The notes under the pieces were generated by a model, which saw only the letters and a program-made list of their open reading frames with translations, was not told the origin of the DNA and did no database searches. Below are positions 5,630 to 6,576 of a stretch of 6,576 nt of DNA, piece by piece. This stretch comes from an uncultured Pseudomonadota bacterium (GTDB lineage: Bacteria > Pseudomonadota > Gammaproteobacteria > Burkholderiales > SG8-39): positions 1-6,576 of the forward strand of contig CAIPGJ010000089.1 of the NCBI GenBank assembly GCA_903864555.1, read 5' to 3'. Position numbers and translations under genes: made by a program. Each line of letters starts with the position of its first letter. Within the stretch, counting starts at the first letter, position 1.

Positions 5630-6130
5630 ATGACCAACGCCCTCGCACGCTTCGCATCCGACTGCCACGACGAGCTCAAGGCCAACCCCGGCCCGCTGGG
5701 ACGCCGCAAGGTCTGCGCCCTGCTCGCCACGCTGCTGAAGGACCAGGACTTCATCGCGCATCACCTGCCCGAGGACGGCACCGAACGCGTGATCCTGTTC
5801 GAGGATGCCGAACTGGGCTTTTGCATCTGCGGCCACGTCCATCGGGGGGCCAAGCACAGCGAACCGCATGACCATGGCCACTCCTGGGCGATCTACGGTC
5901 AGGCCACCGGCGAGACCGTCATGACCGACTGGGAAAAGCTGGAAGCGGCCACGGAGACAACTCCCGGCCAGGTGCGAGCCATCCGCAACTACACCCTCAA
6001 GCCGGGCATGGTTCGGCTCTACAACGAGGGCGACCTCCATTCACCCCGGCGTGACGCTGCCACGCGCCTGGTGCGCATCGAAGGCACCAACCTCGACCTG
6101 GTCAAGCGGCTGAAATACAAGTCGGTCTGA
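5630..6130 (+). CDS. Cupin protein related to cysteine/thiol dioxygenases
   Basis: A 166-residue protein with a single cupin-like barrel. Motif 1 reads EPHDHGHSWAIYGQATGET (78-96), with His80-x-His82, and motif 2 reads LKPGMVRLYNEGDLHSP (123-139), with His137. The three histidines and their spacing (80, 82, 137) resemble the iron-binding facial triad of cysteine dioxygenase (86, 88, 140 in the rat enzyme). The residue at the place of the mammalian cross-linked Cys93 is Ala87, so no Cys-Tyr cofactor is expected, as in bacterial thiol dioxygenases. The N-terminal helical segment (1-45) and the ILFEDAELGFCICGHV strand pair fit that fold. A likely activity is iron-dependent oxidation of a small thiol in the cytoplasm, but the substrate is not known and the protein may be only a distant relative. 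CAGGAG at 5618-5623, 6 nt before the ATG, supports the start. It appears to be its own transcription unit. Confidence 0.72.
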   Translation: MTNALARFASDCHDELKANPGPLGRRKVCALLATLLKDQDFIAHHLPEDGTERVILFEDAELGFCICGHVHRGAKHSEPHDHGHSWAIYGQATGETVMTDWEKLEAATETTPGQVRAIRNYTLKPGMVRLYNEGDLHSPRRDAATRLVRIEGTNLDLVKRLKYKSV

Positions 6131-6366
6131 TCCGGTCGGACGACGGATGCGGCGCACGGCCTGCAGGACATTGTGGCTGTCTGCCATGTCAGCCGGCTTG
6201 ACGAGGTGACGTTCAGCCCCTCCCCAGGCAAACGACACCTCTGAACCGCACCACCGCCAGTGGTGAAGGTAAGATGCCAATCTGCATGCGTATCCCCCTC
6301 GTGGTAATCACCGGAGGATGGGGCGCAATCCCCGGACACAAGAACTGGGCATCTCAAGGAGGACGC
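6131..6366 (+). other. Non-coding leader with several possible stem-loops
   Basis: No convincing gene is seen on either strand of this 236-nt gap. Several inverted repeats are present. GGTG-AC-GTTCAG (6205-6216) can pair with CTGAAC-CG-CACC (6241-6252); CACCAC (6249-6254) can pair with GTGGTG (6260-6265); CCTC/GAGG plus GGT/ACC form 6297-6317; and GGGG (6320-6323) can pair with CCCC (6330-6333). The first two share bases 6249-6252, so they exclude each other. An AAGGAGG site at 6356-6362 closes the region. It may be the 5' leader of the acyl-CoA dehydrogenase gene. I do not recognise a known riboswitch, and short stems are expected by chance at this GC content. Confidence 0.35.
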
Positions 6367-6576
6367 ATGGACTACCCGATGCTGAACGAAGAGCAGCGCA
6401 TGATCGTCGATGTGGTGCGCCGCTTCGTGAAGGAAGACCTGATCCCGCTGGAGCAATCGGTGCTCGCGCGCGAAGCCACCGGCCTCGGACTCACCATGAC
6501 CCCGGAAGACGAGGCTCGAGTCAACGAGAAATCCCGGTCGCTCGGCCTGTGGGGACTCGATGTGCCCGAGGAATTC
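6367..6576 (+). CDS. Acyl-CoA dehydrogenase, N-terminal part (3' end outside the window)
   Basis: The first 70 codons of an acyl-CoA dehydrogenase run in frame to the last base. The N-terminal helical domain is recognisable: MLNEEQRMIVDVVRRFVKEDLIPLE (5-29) is the typical first helix with the family's LNEEQ and the proline before the second helix, and SLGLWGLDVPEEF (58-70) is the helix-turn leading into the glycine pair that normally follows. The segment between them (about 30-57) is longer than in short-chain enzymes such as butyryl-CoA dehydrogenase, a pattern seen in some Burkholderiales acyl-CoA dehydrogenases of uncertain substrate. The full enzyme would be a FAD-dependent cytoplasmic protein of about 380-430 residues that oxidises an acyl-CoA to its enoyl-CoA and passes electrons to ETF. 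The catalytic glutamate and FAD-binding regions lie outside the window. AAGGAGG at 6356-6362, 4 nt before the ATG, supports the start. Confidence 0.93.
   Translation, partial: MDYPMLNEEQRMIVDVVRRFVKEDLIPLEQSVLAREATGLGLTMTPEDEARVNEKSRSLGLWGLDVPEEF

Noticed and set aside
6019..6456. Minus-strand open frame spanning the gap before the acyl-CoA dehydrogenase gene, a possible hidden gene.
   Set aside because: It overlaps the ends of two well-supported genes in antisense, has no convincing ribosome-binding site, and its product matches no family I recognise.
6571..6576. The window ends exactly in GAATTC, which might hint at a cloned EcoRI fragment boundary.
   Set aside because: Two other GAATTC sites occur inside the window (3747-3752 and 5476-5481), the first bases are not an EcoRI site, and the codons encode the normal Glu-Phe of the acyl-CoA dehydrogenase motif. 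It is most likely chance.

Overview
This is a GC-rich, densely coding stretch of a bacterial chromosome. The best guess is a betaproteobacterium of the order Burkholderiales. The reasons are the very GC-rich third codon positions, a stand-alone Bug/TctC-type periplasmic binding protein (a family greatly expanded in Burkholderiales), and a gene style typical of Alcaligenaceae- or Burkholderia-like genomes. This is inference from gene content; no rRNA or other phylogenetic marker is present.

Region 1 (1-2746, all + strand) holds four small redox or detoxification genes: the 3' part of a DoxX-family membrane protein, a flavodoxin-fold (WrbA/quinone-reductase-like) protein, a beta-class glutathione S-transferase, and a LigB/DODA-type extradiol ring-cleavage dioxygenase of the YgiD family. 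The set reads as a coherent quinone/catechol/electrophile-stress module, analogous in composition to the MhqR-controlled genes of Firmicutes, which also combine DoxX, flavin reductase and dioxygenase functions. Two non-coding elements stand out here. One is a perfect 18-bp inverted repeat with a 4-nt loop between the GST and dioxygenase genes. The other is a 14-bp-period tandem repeat containing three GTGCAC palindromes upstream of the GST gene.

Region 2 (2747-4019, +) is an AT-rich intergenic region with a GTTCAG-N4-CTGAAC palindrome, then a Bug/TctC-type solute-binding protein with a signal peptide and no TctA/TctB membrane partners beside it. Region 3 (4020-4973, -) is a ten-helix EamA/DMT-family transporter that converges on the Bug gene so tightly that the two stop codons abut. 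Region 4 (4974-6130, +) is a divergent promoter region, a small YkgJ-family eight-cysteine protein, and a cysteine-dioxygenase-like cupin. Region 5 (6131-6576, +) is a 236-nt non-coding stretch with several possible stem-loops, followed by the first 70 codons of an acyl-CoA dehydrogenase that runs off the window.

I see no tRNA, rRNA, CRISPR array, insertion sequence, phage gene or clear sign of horizontal transfer. Nothing here amounts to a demonstrably new system. The most interesting leads are the intergenic hairpin before the dioxygenase, the possible quinone-stress gene set, the structured leader ahead of the acyl-CoA dehydrogenase, and the uncharacterised thiol-dioxygenase-like cupin.
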